DNA from: Chitinophagaceae bacterium
GTDB lineage: Bacteria > Bacteroidota > Bacteroidia > Chitinophagales > UBA10324
Direction: 5' to 3'
NCBI GenBank assembly: GCA_947469485.1
Contig: CANIPU010000007.1
Span: forward strand, 78,637-142,636
Length of the DNA: 64,000 bases
Shown here: positions 63,900 through 64,000 of the stretch, in pieces
Numbering within the stretch: the first letter of the stretch is position 1
Layout: the number at the start of each line of letters is the position of its first letter
The notes under the pieces: model-generated
The model's input: the letters and a program-made list of their open reading frames with translations, nothing else
What the model was told of the DNA's origin: nothing
Databases searched by the model: none
Translations under genes and position numbers: made by a program

Positions 63900-64000
63900 T
63901 TAATCAAGTTTGCATGATCCACCAAGAATAGCAGCAGATACATTTAAAGCATCACAAGCATCAGTTGCATCACCTTTAGATGAATTTGCAATTGTTGAAG
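63900..64000 (-). CDS. Partial gene, product unknown (5' end outside window)
   Basis: Only the last 32 residues are present, ending in STIANSSKGDATDACD, ALNVSAAILGGSCKLD with a TAA stop at 63902-63900. Two cysteines 14 residues apart are visible. The terminator right after supports a true gene end. Too short to name. Confidence 0.5.
   Translation of the reverse strand, partial: STIANSSKGDATDACDALNVSAAILGGSCKLD

Noticed and set aside
1..64000. CRISPR arrays, rRNA genes and insertion sequences
   Set aside because: No regularly spaced repeats, no rRNA sequence and no transposase gene were recognised anywhere in the window.

Overview
The window looks like a chromosome segment of a low-GC Bacteroidota (Bacteroidetes) bacterium. 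Reasons: many secreted proteins end in type IX secretion (T9SS) sorting domains of both the type A and the type B (CHU/gliding) kind. Several promoters match the Bacteroidota -7 element TAnnTTTG. Shine-Dalgarno sequences are nearly absent, TTG and GTG starts are common, and the gene families (PyrR-PyrB, FolC, QueA, PduO, DUF2795, ECF sigma plus membrane-anchored partner) are typical of the phylum. The closest genus cannot be named from sequence alone.

Region 1-7.4 kb is an accessory island beside a tRNA-Ser(UGA) gene. Reading leftward from the tRNA it holds a cluster of AGGTATC repeats (candidate attachment/arm sites), a tyrosine integrase of the Bacteroidota type, two excisionase-like HTH proteins, a KilAC antirepressor-domain protein, a VapE/VirE P-loop protein, a terminator, and then a two-gene unit: a small XRE regulator translationally coupled to a large UvrD-type helicase fused to a RecB-like nuclease. 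The last runs off the left edge. The XRE start region carries unusual palindromes with GAA spacers, including two GCGAAGC mini-hairpins and a G10 tract. This module is the best candidate for a poorly described (possibly anti-phage) system.

Region 7.5-30.9 kb is mostly core: a giant beta-propeller T9SS protein, folC, an ExbB-ExbD-TonB unit, a tRNA methyltransferase, a NodB deacetylase/formyltransferase operon, two lysophospholipid acyltransferases, rdgB, two adjacent ECF sigma modules, gatC with a LolD/MacB-type ATPase, a PduO adenosyltransferase, ispD-queA and a MacB-type permease.

Region 31-47.3 kb has a FucP-like sugar transporter, a thiol protein next to an outer-membrane protein with a heavy-metal-binding tail, a flavoprotein reductase, a lipoprotein/beta-barrel pair, mnmA, a subtilase and pyrR-pyrB.

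Region 47.5-64 kb holds T9SS cargo (including CotH-like and two paralogous PKD type-B proteins), an amidohydrolase, a rhomboid protease, a GNAT acetyltransferase, a coiled-coil protein, an alpha/beta hydrolase, a GH20 hexosaminidase and a DoxX/MauE-thioredoxin fusion. A partial gene lies at the right edge. After choosing family-consistent starts, no stretch over 300 bases lacks a gene except the tRNA/attachment region around 7.0-7.5 kb, which is described below.
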